Positions 35,614-44,551 of a stretch of DNA of 64,000 bases are shown here, in pieces; within the stretch, counting starts at the first letter, position 1, and each line of letters begins with the position of its first letter. The notes beneath the pieces are model-generated. The model was not told the DNA's origin. It was given only the letters and a program-made list of their open reading frames with translations, and made no database searches. A program made the position numbers and the translations under genes. This DNA comes from Solirubrobacter soli DSM 22325 (lineage in GTDB: Bacteria > Actinomycetota > Thermoleophilia > Solirubrobacterales > Solirubrobacteraceae), in the NCBI RefSeq assembly GCF_000423665.1, contig NZ_AUIK01000032.1:34520-98519 (forward strand), read 5' to 3'.

Positions 35614-36753
35614 ATGTGGGGGAGCTTTCGGGCTCCCCCACGCGTTACCGTCTGGCGCACGTCCACCGAACGCCCACACGAGACGCTCGGCGACCGGCTC
35701 GAGCACGCGATCGAGCAGCGCACCGACGTCGCGGTCGAGATCGAGCAGGCGCAGCCGCGCCGTCGCATCGGCCGCACCGTGTTCTGGGTCGCGATCACCG
35801 GGATCTCGCTGTACCTGGTGTTCCCCTCGGTCGTCGACGTGCTCGGTTCCTGGCGCGACATCACGCGCTTTTCCGCCGCGCAGCTGCTCGGCATGGCCGC
35901 GCTGCAGGCGTGCTCGCTGGCGTCACTGTGGGCGCTGCAGTACGTCGCGCTGCAGGCCCGTCACTGGGGCCCCGTGATCACGTCGCAGCTCGCGGGCAAC
36001 GCGCTCGCCAAGGTCGCGCCGGGCGGCGGCGCGATGGGCTCGGCGCTGCAGTACAAGATGCTCGTCCAGTCCGGCCTGCCGCCCACCGCGACCGTGTCGG
36101 CGCTGACCGTCGTGAACCTGCTCGTGTTCGCGGTCGTCCTCGCGCTGCCCGTGCTGGCGATCCCCGCGCTCCTGCGCGGCGCGGTCGACCGCAACCTGCT
36201 CGAGATCGCGATCGCCGGCCTGGTGATCTTCTTCGTGGCGAGCGGCGTCGGCGCGTTGCTGCTCTCGACCGACGGCCCGCTGGCGTGGATCGGCCGTCAG
36301 ATCCAGCGCGTCCGCAACCGGATGCGCCGCAAGGCCGAGCCGCTGCGGCAACTGCCGGACCGCCTCCTGCGCGAGCGCGACCGGATCCTGGCCACGCTCG
36401 GCCCGCGCTGGAAGCGAGCGCTGGCGGCCACGGTCGGCCGTTGGACGTTCGACTACCTGACGTTGATGGCGGCGCTGGCGGCGATCGGCTCGCATCCGCG
36501 GCCGGGCCTGGTCCTGCTGGCGTTCTGCGGCGCGCAGCTGCTGGCGCAGATCCCGATCACGCCGGGCGGGCTGGGGTTCGTGGAGGCGGGCCTGACGGCG
36601 ATGCTCGCCTTGGCGGGCGTGAAGGCGGGCGATGCCGTGCTGGCGACGTTCGCCTACCGGCTCTTCTCCTACTGGCTGCCGCTCCCGCTCGGGCTGCTCG
36701 CCTTCGGGCTGCACTCGCGCGCGAGCCGCGCGCGGTCAGCGCCGGCCGGCTGA
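35614..36753 (+). CDS. lysylphosphatidylglycerol-synthase-like/UPF0104 membrane protein
   Basis: A 379-residue polytopic membrane protein of the YbhN/AglD2 type. Typical motifs are KVAPGGGAMGSALQYKML, ITPGGLGFVEAGLTAML and the last helix with YRLFSYWLPLPLGLLAFG. Relatives act as flippase-like or lipid-modifying proteins; here the substrate is unknown. ATG 35614 (AGGGG 6 bases upstream) is the most likely start although it lies at the base of a strong hairpin; no ATG, GTG or TTG is available just after that hairpin. The 3' end overlaps the convergent LuxR gene by 18 bases. Confidence 0.78.
   Translation: MWGSFRAPPRVTVWRTSTERPHETLGDRLEHAIEQRTDVAVEIEQAQPRRRIGRTVFWVAITGISLYLVFPSVVDVLGSWRDITRFSAAQLLGMAALQACSLASLWALQYVALQARHWGPVITSQLAGNALAKVAPGGGAMGSALQYKMLVQSGLPPTATVSALTVVNLLVFAVVLALPVLAIPALLRGAVDRNLLEIAIAGLVIFFVASGVGALLLSTDGPLAWIGRQIQRVRNRMRRKAEPLRQLPDRLLRERDRILATLGPRWKRALAATVGRWTFDYLTLMAALAAIGSHPRPGLVLLAFCGAQLLAQIPITPGGLGFVEAGLTAMLALAGVKAGDAVLATFAYRLFSYWLPLPLGLLAFGLHSRASRARSAPAG
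35616..35641. terminator. perfect 10-base hairpin after the giant gene
   Basis: GTGGGGGAGC, loop TTTCGG, GCTCCCCCAC, starting 16 bases after the stop at 35600. It looks like a terminator, yet it covers the start region of the next gene, so it may instead control translation of that gene. Confidence 0.7.
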
Positions 36754-39393
36754 CAACAAGCGCAGCTCGCGGGCGCGGTCGACGGCCTCGCGCCGGCGGC
36801 CCACGTCGAGCTTGCGGTAGATGCTGCGCAGGTGGGTCTTGACCGTGTTGGTGGTCACGAACAGCTCGGCGGCGATCTCGCGGTTGGAGAGCGTCGTCGG
36901 GAGGTAGCGCAGGATCGCGCACTCGCGCTCGCTCAACGGCTCCAGCAGCGGCGCGACCGGGCGCCGCTCGCCGTCGCGGTCCTCGAACGCGAGCAGCAGC
37001 TCGCCCGCGATCGCGCGGTGCGCGGTCCCGGAGCGGATCTGGCGGCGCAGCAGCGCCTCGACGCGGCGGCCGCCCTCCAGGAACGTCCAGCGATGCCCGG
37101 TGCGCTCGGCGATGTCCAGCGCGCGCTCGAGCGCCTCGCTCGCGCGCCCCGGCTCCCCGACGCTCTCGCGGGCGATCGCCTCGAGCACCACCCGCTCGAG
37201 CGTCGCCACGACATGCACGCCCTTGAGGCCGGTGCGGGCGAGGCGCGTCAGCGCGGCCTGCGGGTCGCCGGTCGCGAGCTCGACCCGGGCGGCGGTCACG
37301 TGCAGGTCCAGCCACTCCGAGTCGGCGACCTGCGCGAGCGTCTCCTGCGCCGCCTCGAGGTCGCCCATTCCCGCGTACATGCGCGCGCGCATGCTGGCGA
37401 GCGATGACGGCTCGAACGCCGACGGCGTCCCCTTGCGGTGCGTGACGGCGTAGCCGTCGAGCACCCGCAGGCCGACGTCGTGCTGCCCGGCCGCGCCCGC
37501 CATCCGCGCCTCGATGTGGTCCAGCATGAACTCGGTGTGACGGGAGTGGCCATGGCGCAGCGCGTCGCGGGCGTTGCCGAGGTGCTTGGCCGCGTCGTCG
37601 GGGCGCAGGTCATAGAAGGCGGCGATCGCGAGCGCCGAGTGCGCCAGCGAGGTCTCGAACGTGGTCACCCACCCGCGCCGCTCGGCGAGGGCGATCGCCT
37701 CGCGCGCCTCGCTCGCCCCGTTCGGGCCGTGCTCCATCACGTCGCAGAGCCCGAGCGCGCTCTGCGCCGACACCGTCACGTAGTCCAGGCCGGCGGCGCG
37801 CGCCTGGCTCAGGCTCTCCCTCAGCTCGGCGCGGGCACGCGCGAGCGAATGGGTCCAGAGCGCGGTCCGGCCGAGCTGCGCGTGGACGAGCGCCTGGCGG
37901 GCGAGGTCCGGCGGGCCGTCGTGGGCGGCGGCCTCGGCGAGCAGCTCGTCCGCGGCCTCGAGCGCGGTCGCGAAGTCCCCGTCGAGGTAGGAGCGGTAGA
38001 GCCGCGCGAGCGCGAGCGTCTCGAGGTAGCGGCGCCGGCGGGTCTGCGGGAGCGAGTCCGCCGCGGCGCGCGCGTGCTCGAGGGACACCTGGCCCGCGCG
38101 CATGTGGCCGACCGCGAACGCCGTGCAGGCCAGCGCCGCCGCAAGCTCCGCGTCGGACGTCAACCGCTCCGGCGGCAGCGTGTCGGTCAGCCCGCGGATC
38201 GCGTCGCCCTGACCGTGCACGAACAGGTCGAACCAATGGTCGGCGACGAGCTCGACCGCCAGGTCCCAGTCGCGCGCCCCGACGGCGTGGCGGAGCGCCT
38301 CGGAGCCCATCCCCTTGGCCGCGTACCAGCGCGCCGCGCGGCCGTGCAGCTCCTCCAGCTCGGGCGCGAGCTCACGCTGCGCGCGCGTCCGCAACAGCTC
38401 GGCGAACAGGCGGTGGTACCGGTAGTACTCGCGCCTCGAGTCGACGCCGATCACGAACCCGTTGGTGCGCTCGAGATCGGCCAAGGTGTCACTGGATGAA
38501 CACTCACCGATCAGCGCGTCCGCGAGGTCGGCGCTGATGCGGTCGACCAACGAGGTCCGCAGCAGGAACGCGCGCATCCGCGGCGACTGGCGGTCGAGCA
38601 CCTCGGCGAGGAGGTAGTCGCCGACCACGCGGTCGTCGCCGGCGAACTCGCGCACGAAGCGCTCGGGGTCGTCGCGATCCTGCAGGCTCAACGCGGCGAG
38701 CCGGAGCCCGGCGGCCCACCCCTCCGTGCGCGTGCACAGGGCGTGGACGAGCGCCGGCCGCAGCGCGAGGTCATGGGCGGCGAGCAGCGCCGCGGCCTCG
38801 CACTCGGTGAACGCGAGCTCGGCGGCGCGGATCTCGGTCAGCCGCCCACGGACGCGCAGCACGTGCAGCGGCAGCGGCGGGTCCGCGCGGGCGCTGAGCA
38901 CGAGGCGCAATTGCGAGGGCGCGTGCATGACCAGGAAGCTCAGGTCGTTCAGGCACTCGCGCGTGCGCAGGACGTGGATGTCGTCGAGCACGAGGCTGAC
39001 CGGCCCGTCGAGCTCCGCGAGCGCGTTGACGAACACCGGCATGAAGCGATTGCGGCTGTCGCGCACCGGCGGCGCGAGCGCCGCCAGCGCCGAGCCGCTC
39101 GGTGCCATCCCCGCCAGCCGCAGCGATGCCAGTACCGCGGCCCACAGGCGCGCCGGGTCGTCGTCGCCGGACTCCAGTGAGACCCACGCCGCCCGCTGGT
39201 CGTGGCCGAGGACCGACGTCAGCAGCGCGGTCTTGCCGCTGCCCGCGGGCCCGCAGATCAGTGTCACCGGCTCAGCAAGTCCACGCGTCAGGCGCTCGAC
39301 CAGACGAGGGCGCTCCACCAGTCCGTACGGCGGCGGGGGAGGCGCGAACTGCGTGATCAGCGATGGGGCCCACTCGGGCTCTCCGCCCGGCAT
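36736..39393 (-). CDS. large MalT-type LuxR-family regulator
   Basis: An 885-residue LAL-type regulator. The N-terminal STAND ATPase has Walker A GPAGSGKT (48-55) and Walker B LVLDDIH (Asp137-Asp138); the middle is a long array of TPR-like helices (~400-800) for ligand or partner sensing; the last ~60 residues are a LuxR helix-turn-helix (PLSERECAILRYLPTTLSNR, then NTVKTHLRSIYRKLDVG). By family it activates nearby genes when bound to ATP and an inducer. The gene has its own promoter (TAGTCT 9 bases before ATG). Its targets could be the membrane-protein cluster upstream, but this is not shown. Confidence 0.9.
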   Translation of the reverse strand: MPGGEPEWAPSLITQFAPPPPPYGLVERPRLVERLTRGLAEPVTLICGPAGSGKTALLTSVLGHDQRAAWVSLESGDDDPARLWAAVLASLRLAGMAPSGSALAALAPPVRDSRNRFMPVFVNALAELDGPVSLVLDDIHVLRTRECLNDLSFLVMHAPSQLRLVLSARADPPLPLHVLRVRGRLTEIRAAELAFTECEAAALLAAHDLALRPALVHALCTRTEGWAAGLRLAALSLQDRDDPERFVREFAGDDRVVGDYLLAEVLDRQSPRMRAFLLRTSLVDRISADLADALIGECSSSDTLADLERTNGFVIGVDSRREYYRYHRLFAELLRTRAQRELAPELEELHGRAARWYAAKGMGSEALRHAVGARDWDLAVELVADHWFDLFVHGQGDAIRGLTDTLPPERLTSDAELAAALACTAFAVGHMRAGQVSLEHARAAADSLPQTRRRRYLETLALARLYRSYLDGDFATALEAADELLAEAAAHDGPPDLARQALVHAQLGRTALWTHSLARARAELRESLSQARAAGLDYVTVSAQSALGLCDVMEHGPNGASEAREAIALAERRGWVTTFETSLAHSALAIAAFYDLRPDDAAKHLGNARDALRHGHSRHTEFMLDHIEARMAGAAGQHDVGLRVLDGYAVTHRKGTPSAFEPSSLASMRARMYAGMGDLEAAQETLAQVADSEWLDLHVTAARVELATGDPQAALTRLARTGLKGVHVVATLERVVLEAIARESVGEPGRASEALERALDIAERTGHRWTFLEGGRRVEALLRRQIRSGTAHRAIAGELLLAFEDRDGERRPVAPLLEPLSERECAILRYLPTTLSNREIAAELFVTTNTVKTHLRSIYRKLDVGRRREAVDRARELRLLSAGRR

Positions 39394-39402
39394 GTCAGCG
39401 TG

Positions 39403-39408
39403 AGACTA
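39403..39408 (-). promoter_or_regulatory. -10 element close to the LuxR start
   Basis: On the reverse strand TAGTCT lies 9 bases before the ATG at 39393, giving a leaderless or nearly leaderless transcript. It sits inside the 19-base gap after the small paralogue gene. Confidence 0.4.
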
Positions 39409-39412
39409 CTGA

Positions 39413-39616
39413 TTAGACGGATGGAAGCTGGCGTATCTCGACCAGCTCGAGGCCCAGGTCCTGGATGCGTCCCAGGATGGTGTGCAGCCCCTCCTGATCG
39501 TCCACCGGCCCGCGCAGCACGGTGTCGACCGGCTCGGCGACCGTCGCCAGCCCGAGCGCGTCGGCGAGATGCTCGCCCACGCGGCCTTTGACACGGATCT
39601 CGTAAATCATCGACAT
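39413..39616 (-). CDS. small protein, second of a tandem paralogue pair
   Basis: A 67-residue protein with the pattern YEIRVKGRVGEHLADALGL, then DTVLRGPVDDQEGLHTILGR and GLELVEIRQLP. Predicted beta-alpha-beta, similar in size to ACT-like or ferredoxin-like folds, and clearly paralogous to the neighbour upstream. ATG 39616 overlaps the neighbour's end by 10 bases; ATG 39610, which overlaps its TGA as ATGA, is also possible. No function is known to me. Its position at the end of a membrane-protein cluster may mean a regulatory or accessory role. Confidence 0.75.
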   Translation of the reverse strand: MSMIYEIRVKGRVGEHLADALGLATVAEPVDTVLRGPVDDQEGLHTILGRIQDLGLELVEIRQLPSV

Positions 39617-39819
39617 CGATCCGGTGGGTCGGGAAGCCTGCGCACGTCGATGAGCTCCAGCCCGTCGCAGCGCAGCCGGTCGAGCACCCCCAGCAGCGCC
39701 GGCCGGTCGGCCACCACGCCGCGCAGCACGGTGTCGGCGGGCACGGCGGTCAGCCCGAGCTGCTCCGCCGCGTGCTCGGGCACCACGCCGCGGACGCGGA
39801 TCTCGACATTCCGGGTCAT
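39607..39819 (-). CDS. small protein, first of a tandem paralogue pair
   Basis: A 70-residue protein with VEIRVRGVVPEHAAEQLGL, then DTVLRGVVADRPALLGVLDR and GLELIDVRRLP. It aligns end to end with the following gene without gaps, so the pair arose by duplication. The ATG at 39819 is used; an adjacent GTG is one codon earlier. It follows the TMEM175-like gene by 57 bases on the same strand. Comparable small actinobacterial proteins exist, but no function is known to me. Confidence 0.75.
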   Translation of the reverse strand: MTRNVEIRVRGVVPEHAAEQLGLTAVPADTVLRGVVADRPALLGVLDRLRCDGLELIDVRRLPDPPDRCR

Positions 39820-39876
39820 CACCGCAAGCTTGGACCGGCGTGGTGTGACGCCGCCTCCCCCTGCGAGGGTGACCGG

Positions 39877-40494
39877 CTAGCGCAGGGTGAGCTTGAGCTC
39901 GCCGCGCGGCGAGAGCACCGAGAGCGCCGCGACCGCGAAGTAGCCGAAGGCCGCGATCCGCGGGAAGATCAGCACGCCGAGCACGACGGCGATGCCGTAG
40001 AGCGCGGCGCGGGCGCCGCCGCGCTTGTGCTCCAGCCGATGCGGCGCCACGTCCTCGCGCAGCAGCTCGGGGCGGGTGGCGGCGTAGCGCGACGCGGCCG
40101 CCATCAGCAGCTCGATCACCAGGGCGGTGGCGCCGTAGACGACGATCGCCGCGCGCTCGGCGGTGGCGGACTCGCGCAGCGCGTCGGCCATCAGACCGGT
40201 CGGGAACGGGAGGAACGAGACCGCGAGCAGGAGCAGCAGGTTCAACCGCAGCAGCACCGAGTCGACGCTGCGCAGGCGCTCGAACAGCGCGTGGTGGGCG
40301 ATCCACACGCCGCCGATCGTGAAGAAGCTCGTCACGTACGCGAGATACGACGGCCACTCATCGGCGAGCGCCTTCCACAGGTGGTCCAGGTCGGCAGGGT
40401 CGATCTTGATGTCCAGGACGAGCAGCGTGATCGCGATCGCGAGCACGCCGTCGCTGAACGCCTCGAGTCTTCCGGTCTTCCAGCGGGGCTCCAT
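39877..40494 (-). CDS. TMEM175-family (DUF1211) membrane protein
   Basis: A 205-residue membrane protein with the family signature GRLEAFSDGVLAIAITLLVL (from residue 8), where the FSDG segment lines the pore of TMEM175-type potassium channels, plus about five further helices. Bacterial members with one six-helix repeat assemble as tetrameric K+-selective or leak channels. It lies 40 bases after the PI-PLC-like gene on the same strand and probably shares its transcript. No Shine-Dalgarno sequence is clear at the ATG. Confidence 0.85.
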   Translation of the reverse strand: MEPRWKTGRLEAFSDGVLAIAITLLVLDIKIDPADLDHLWKALADEWPSYLAYVTSFFTIGGVWIAHHALFERLRSVDSVLLRLNLLLLLAVSFLPFPTGLMADALRESATAERAAIVVYGATALVIELLMAAASRYAATRPELLREDVAPHRLEHKRGGARAALYGIAVVLGVLIFPRIAAFGYFAVAALSVLSPRGELKLTLR

Positions 40495-40534
40495 CGGGCG
40501 CGCACACGCTGGCGCGCACCAGGATGAGCGGGCG

Positions 40535-42583
40535 TCATCCCGCCGGGGTGACCGCGTTGAGGCGCTTGACCGTCGCGAACACGTCGCCCTGGCGGTAGAA
40601 GTCGACCGCGACGATCGTCGGCTCGAGCTTGCGTTCGCGCTTGCAGCGGTCCAGGCGCGGGCCGAGGAAGCCGGCGGCGTTGACCTCGCGCGCGATCGTC
40701 TTGCGCGGCGCCGGGGAGGTGTCGACCCAGTGGTTGACGAGCAACAGCGAGCCCTTGGTGCCGCCGCGGTTGGGCTCGCAGGTGGTCGGCGCCGCCAGCT
40801 CGGCGACGTTGTTGAAGCGGTACGGCGTCTCTTGCGCGACCTCGTCCTGCTTGTGCATCCACGGCGCGGCCGCGGGTTCGTTCTCGATCAGCACGAGCAC
40901 GCGCTGATCGCGGTCGATCATCTCGCGCAGCGTCGGCCAGGGCGGCTTGGCGGGGCCGGTGTAGACCTCGCGGATCAGGCCGCTGTCGACGATCAGCTTC
41001 TCGGTGTCGGCGGCGTCGGTGTCGTCCTCGATCGAGAGGATCAGGACCTCCTCCGGGTGGGCGAGCAGCCACTCGTGCACGCCCTTGAAGGCATCGAGCG
41101 CGCGGGTGGCGCCGACCTCGCAGAACGCGTGGCAGAGGAAGATGTCGCGCGGCTCGTCGCCCGTGTAGCCGATCCGCGTGCGCAGCTGCTGCGCGGTGTC
41201 GACGAAGCGGTCCCCGAGCTCGGAGACGACCTTCTCGCGGCTCTTGGAGTCGCGGTCGAGGTCGGTGGCGACGCCGCGCGGCGTCGCGAAGCCGTAGTGG
41301 GTGTCGACCAGCAGGGCGCGTACCCCGTCGTCGAGCTGCCGCTCGATGCCCGCGTCCTGGGCGGCGAACAGCCAGCCCGGTTCATTGTCTGCGGACATCG
41401 AGTTGTGGGTGCCGACGAAGACGACGTCGTTCAGGCGCTTGTCGCACAGCGCCGCCTCGCCGTTGCAGCGGCCGACGCGAACGGGCTTCGGCGACCCGCC
41501 GACCGCGAACGCCGTGACCGCGAGGCCGCCGATCAACAGCGTCGCCAGCGCGGCGATCCGCGGGACCCGGCGACGCACGCGGATGCGTGGCTCGGGCGCG
41601 CCGCCGACGAGCCGAAGCAGCTCGCTCAGCCCGTACACCACGAGCAGCAGCCCGCCGAACGCGACGAGGATCTCGAGCAAGGCGAGCGGCTCGACGACGG
41701 CGGCGATGCCGAGCGCGATCGCGGCGACGGCGCGGACCACCCGCAGCCATGGCCGCTCGGGCGTGCGCACGACCGCGTCGGCGGCGCGCCTGAGCGACGG
41801 GAGGACCACGACCGGCTGCAGGACCGAGCCGGCGGCGAGCGCGATCACGAGGCCACACCCGAACAGGCCCCACAGCCAGGCGGCGAGCGGGTCGAGCCAG
41901 GTCTCGGCGACCGCGCGCAGGGCGTCGTCACCGAGCGCCCGCGGTCCTAGCGTCGCGGCCAAGGCGGCCACCCCGGCGACCGCGGCGATCGCGGCGCCGA
42001 CGTGGATGACTGCCTCCCGCCGCCGCGGCGCCACGAGGATCGCGGCCGCGCCGAGCAGCACCGCCGCGAGCAGGGAGACGAGCGCGAGCACGCGGATCCG
42101 CTCGGCGACGTCGAGCGCGTCGACCGTCGCCCGCTCCGCCGCGCCCGTGAGCGCGATGCGCACGTTGTACGGGACGCGCGTCGCCAGGTCCGGCCGCAGG
42201 TGGCCAATCGCCTCGTTGAGCAGCACGCCGGCGTCGACGACGGTCAGCGTGACCGTGCTCGCGTCGCGGTCGAAGACCGAGCGGTGCACGTCGCGTGCGG
42301 CGGCCCGGACGAGCGAGCGGAACGCCGGGCTCGTGACGACGCCCTCGGCCGCGCTCGTCACGAGCGGGCGCACCGCGACGAGGTCCGGGTAGGCCTCGAC
42401 CGCCGCGTCGCTGAGACGGCGGGCGAGATCGGCGCTGACCGCGGGGGACTGGAGCGTCTGGTCCGTGCGGTCGGCGAAGCCGTCGGCGTCGAAGACGTTG
42501 CGCTGGGCGAAGAGCGCGACGACCGCGATCGTCAGCGCGGCGGCCGCGAGCCCCGCGAGCACCCAGGACGCGGCGCGCCGCAC
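40535..42583 (-). CDS. membrane-anchored PI-PLC-like phosphodiesterase
   Basis: A 682-residue protein. Residues 1-350 hold about six membrane helices with a loop domain after the first. Residues ~375-680 are a PLC-like phosphodiesterase (TIM-barrel) domain with the two expected histidines: His393 in VFVGTHNSMS and His429 in LLVDTHYGF, and ILSIEDDTD further on. The catalytic part is predicted outside the membrane. Related enzymes cleave phosphoinositides or other phosphodiesters, but true substrate specificity cannot be assigned. It starts with GTG 3 bases after the stop of the NAGPA-like gene, so the two are co-transcribed. Confidence 0.8.
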   Translation of the reverse strand: MRRAASWVLAGLAAAALTIAVVALFAQRNVFDADGFADRTDQTLQSPAVSADLARRLSDAAVEAYPDLVAVRPLVTSAAEGVVTSPAFRSLVRAAARDVHRSVFDRDASTVTLTVVDAGVLLNEAIGHLRPDLATRVPYNVRIALTGAAERATVDALDVAERIRVLALVSLLAAVLLGAAAILVAPRRREAVIHVGAAIAAVAGVAALAATLGPRALGDDALRAVAETWLDPLAAWLWGLFGCGLVIALAAGSVLQPVVVLPSLRRAADAVVRTPERPWLRVVRAVAAIALGIAAVVEPLALLEILVAFGGLLLVVYGLSELLRLVGGAPEPRIRVRRRVPRIAALATLLIGGLAVTAFAVGGSPKPVRVGRCNGEAALCDKRLNDVVFVGTHNSMSADNEPGWLFAAQDAGIERQLDDGVRALLVDTHYGFATPRGVATDLDRDSKSREKVVSELGDRFVDTAQQLRTRIGYTGDEPRDIFLCHAFCEVGATRALDAFKGVHEWLLAHPEEVLILSIEDDTDAADTEKLIVDSGLIREVYTGPAKPPWPTLREMIDRDQRVLVLIENEPAAAPWMHKQDEVAQETPYRFNNVAELAAPTTCEPNRGGTKGSLLLVNHWVDTSPAPRKTIAREVNAAGFLGPRLDRCKRERKLEPTIVAVDFYRQGDVFATVKRLNAVTPAG

Positions 42584-42586
42584 CGT

Positions 42587-43330
42587 TCAGCCCGCCGGCT
42601 CGAAGGAGAGCGCGCTGACGATCCGGCGCGACTGCGGCGCGGGCTGGTCCTGCGACGAGTAGGGGCGGTTCAACAGATGGCCGCGGTGGACGAGCGTCGT
42701 GGAGCCTCCGCCGTCGAGGTTGATCGCGTGCAGCGCACCGAGCTCCAGCATCGCCTCGGCGAGCTCGGTCATCGTGAGCCCGGCGTCGACGCCGGAACGC
42801 CGTCCGTCACAGGCGACCGCGATCACGTCGCGCGGGCCGACCCCGATCGCCGCACGCGGGTGGCGGCCGTCGGTGATGTCGGAGTCGAACTGCCCGGCAC
42901 CGTGCGAGAAGCCCTCGTGGTCGGTCCCGCGGTCGAAGACGATCGCGCCGTCGATGAGCAGCATCGGCCCGGCCTGGAGGAGGTCTCCGGGCGGGAACTC
43001 CGGCTCGTACTGCCGCTCGGCGAAGCGCACGGTGCCGTTGTCGGAGATGACGCACGCGCGCACGCCCGCGTAGGGGTCGGCAACCGGCTCGTGGCGGGCG
43101 AGCTTCCCGCCCACCCACAGCTCGCCCAGCGCGCGGTAGGGGTCGCGCACGAAGAAGCCGCCGACGATCGCCTCGCCGATCCCGCTGCGCCGGCACCAGA
43201 CGTCGAGCCGCTGCGGGCGGGGGAAGTACAGGACCCGCACGCGGGTCCGTCCGAGCGGGTAGCGGACCGCGTAGAGCGTCGTCTTCTCCCCGTCCTCGAG
43301 CCGCCGGCGCGACAGCGCGTAGCGACCCAC
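42587..43330 (-). CDS. phosphodiester glycosidase (NAGPA-like) family protein
   Basis: A 247-residue protein with the NAGPA/phosphodiester glycosidase core: GGFFVRDPYRALGELWVGG, a central strand pair and the C-terminal INLDGGGSTTLVHRG. The human relative removes N-acetylglucosamine from a phosphodiester; bacterial ones act on wall or exopolysaccharide. GTG 43330 is chosen because the next gene on the other strand starts at 43427 and upstream sequence in frame is noise. No signal peptide is visible. The directly following PI-PLC-like gene suggests both treat phosphodiester-linked glycans or lipids; this is inference. Confidence 0.75.
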   Translation of the reverse strand: MGRYALSRRRLEDGEKTTLYAVRYPLGRTRVRVLYFPRPQRLDVWCRRSGIGEAIVGGFFVRDPYRALGELWVGGKLARHEPVADPYAGVRACVISDNGTVRFAERQYEPEFPPGDLLQAGPMLLIDGAIVFDRGTDHEGFSHGAGQFDSDITDGRHPRAAIGVGPRDVIAVACDGRRSGVDAGLTMTELAEAMLELGALHAINLDGGGSTTLVHRGHLLNRPYSSQDQPAPQSRRIVSALSFEPAG

Positions 43331-43426
43331 GGGGCGTTCGGTCGACGATGGCCGGGCGATACGGCCATTTAACCCGGTCCGGATGACGCGTTCTGGCTCA
43401 GCCTCGGGCAGTGTTGCGCGGACATC

Positions 43427-44551
43427 ATGGCGACCGCGGAGACCAGCCCCGCCCCAGGGACGGACGAGGCGCCGCCCGTGGCCGAGACACGCAGCGTCGT
43501 CGAGGTCACCGTCTCGGTGCGCACGCTGCTCATGCTGCTCGCCTTCGCCGCGGTCGTGGCGCTCGCGCTGCTCTCGCTCGGCACCTTGATCTCCGTGCTG
43601 CTCGCATCGGTGCTGGCGATGGGCCTGGACCCCGTCGTCGCGGCGATGGTCAAGCGCGGCTGGAACCGAGGGCGCGCGTCGCTCCTGGTCTTCGCCGCGC
43701 TCTTCGTGTCGGTGTTCACGTTGGTGCTCGCGACCGCCGGACCGGTGTGGGACGAGATCGTCGAGTTCGTCAACACGCTGCCGGAGCTCTGGGACGAGCT
43801 GACCGCCAAGCCGTGGTTCCAAGACATCACCTCGACCGCGAACGCCGACGAGCACATCCGCAAGCTGCTCGGCGACCTCGCCGCCGGCCTCCCCGATGCC
43901 GCGAGCGCGCTGCTCGGCGCTGCCGGAGGCATCTTCGGGTCGGTGCTCTCGCTGGTGACGCTGACGTTCCTCTCGCTGTTCCTGCTGATGGAACGCCCGA
44001 TGATCACCGACTGGCTCTTCGGCTTCACGCGGCCCGAGACCGACACCCGCTGGCGGCCGGTGGTCGAGGACTCGATCAAGGCGATCTCGTCGTCGCTGAT
44101 CGGCAACGTCGCGATCTCGATCGTCGCGGGCGTGGTCGCCTACACGACCTGCATCCTCCTCGACCTGCCGTTCCCGCTGGTGCTGGCCGTGATCACCGGG
44201 CTGCTGGACCTGATCCCGCAGGTCGGCGCGACGATCGCCGCCGTGATCCTGACCGCCGTCGCCCTGACCGTGGGCACGACCGAGGCGGTGATCATGGTCG
44301 TCGTCCAGCTCGTCTACCAGCAGGTCGAGAACTACATCGTGTACCCGATCGTCTATCGCAAGGCCGTCGAGCTGACGCCGTTCACGACGATCGTCGCCGT
44401 GCTGATCGCGGGATCGCTGCTCGGGGTCGTCGGCGCGATCCTCGCCGTCCCGTTCGCGGCCGTGATCAAGGTGGCGGTGCGCGAGGCCACCCGCCCCAGG
44501 GCGGAGCGGATGGCCGCGCTGCGCACTCCTACCGAGCGCCTTACTTCGTGA
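43427..44551 (+). CDS. AI-2E-family (PerM/TqsA-like) transporter
   Basis: A 374-residue membrane protein with eight or so helices in the AI-2E order: two helices, a long soluble middle part (about 90-150, the putative periplasmic region), then IGNVAISIVAGVVAYTTCIL and the conserved GLLDLIPQVGATIAAVILT and YQQVENYIVYPIVYRKAVEL near the C-terminal half. Members have been linked to export of signals, or to sodium/proton exchange, so the name should not be taken to mean AI-2 transport. It is divergent from the NAGPA gene. The 3' end overlaps the next convergent gene by 11 bases. Confidence 0.88.
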   Translation: MATAETSPAPGTDEAPPVAETRSVVEVTVSVRTLLMLLAFAAVVALALLSLGTLISVLLASVLAMGLDPVVAAMVKRGWNRGRASLLVFAALFVSVFTLVLATAGPVWDEIVEFVNTLPELWDELTAKPWFQDITSTANADEHIRKLLGDLAAGLPDAASALLGAAGGIFGSVLSLVTLTFLSLFLLMERPMITDWLFGFTRPETDTRWRPVVEDSIKAISSSLIGNVAISIVAGVVAYTTCILLDLPFPLVLAVITGLLDLIPQVGATIAAVILTAVALTVGTTEAVIMVVVQLVYQQVENYIVYPIVYRKAVELTPFTTIVAVLIAGSLLGVVGAILAVPFAAVIKVAVREATRPRAERMAALRTPTERLTS

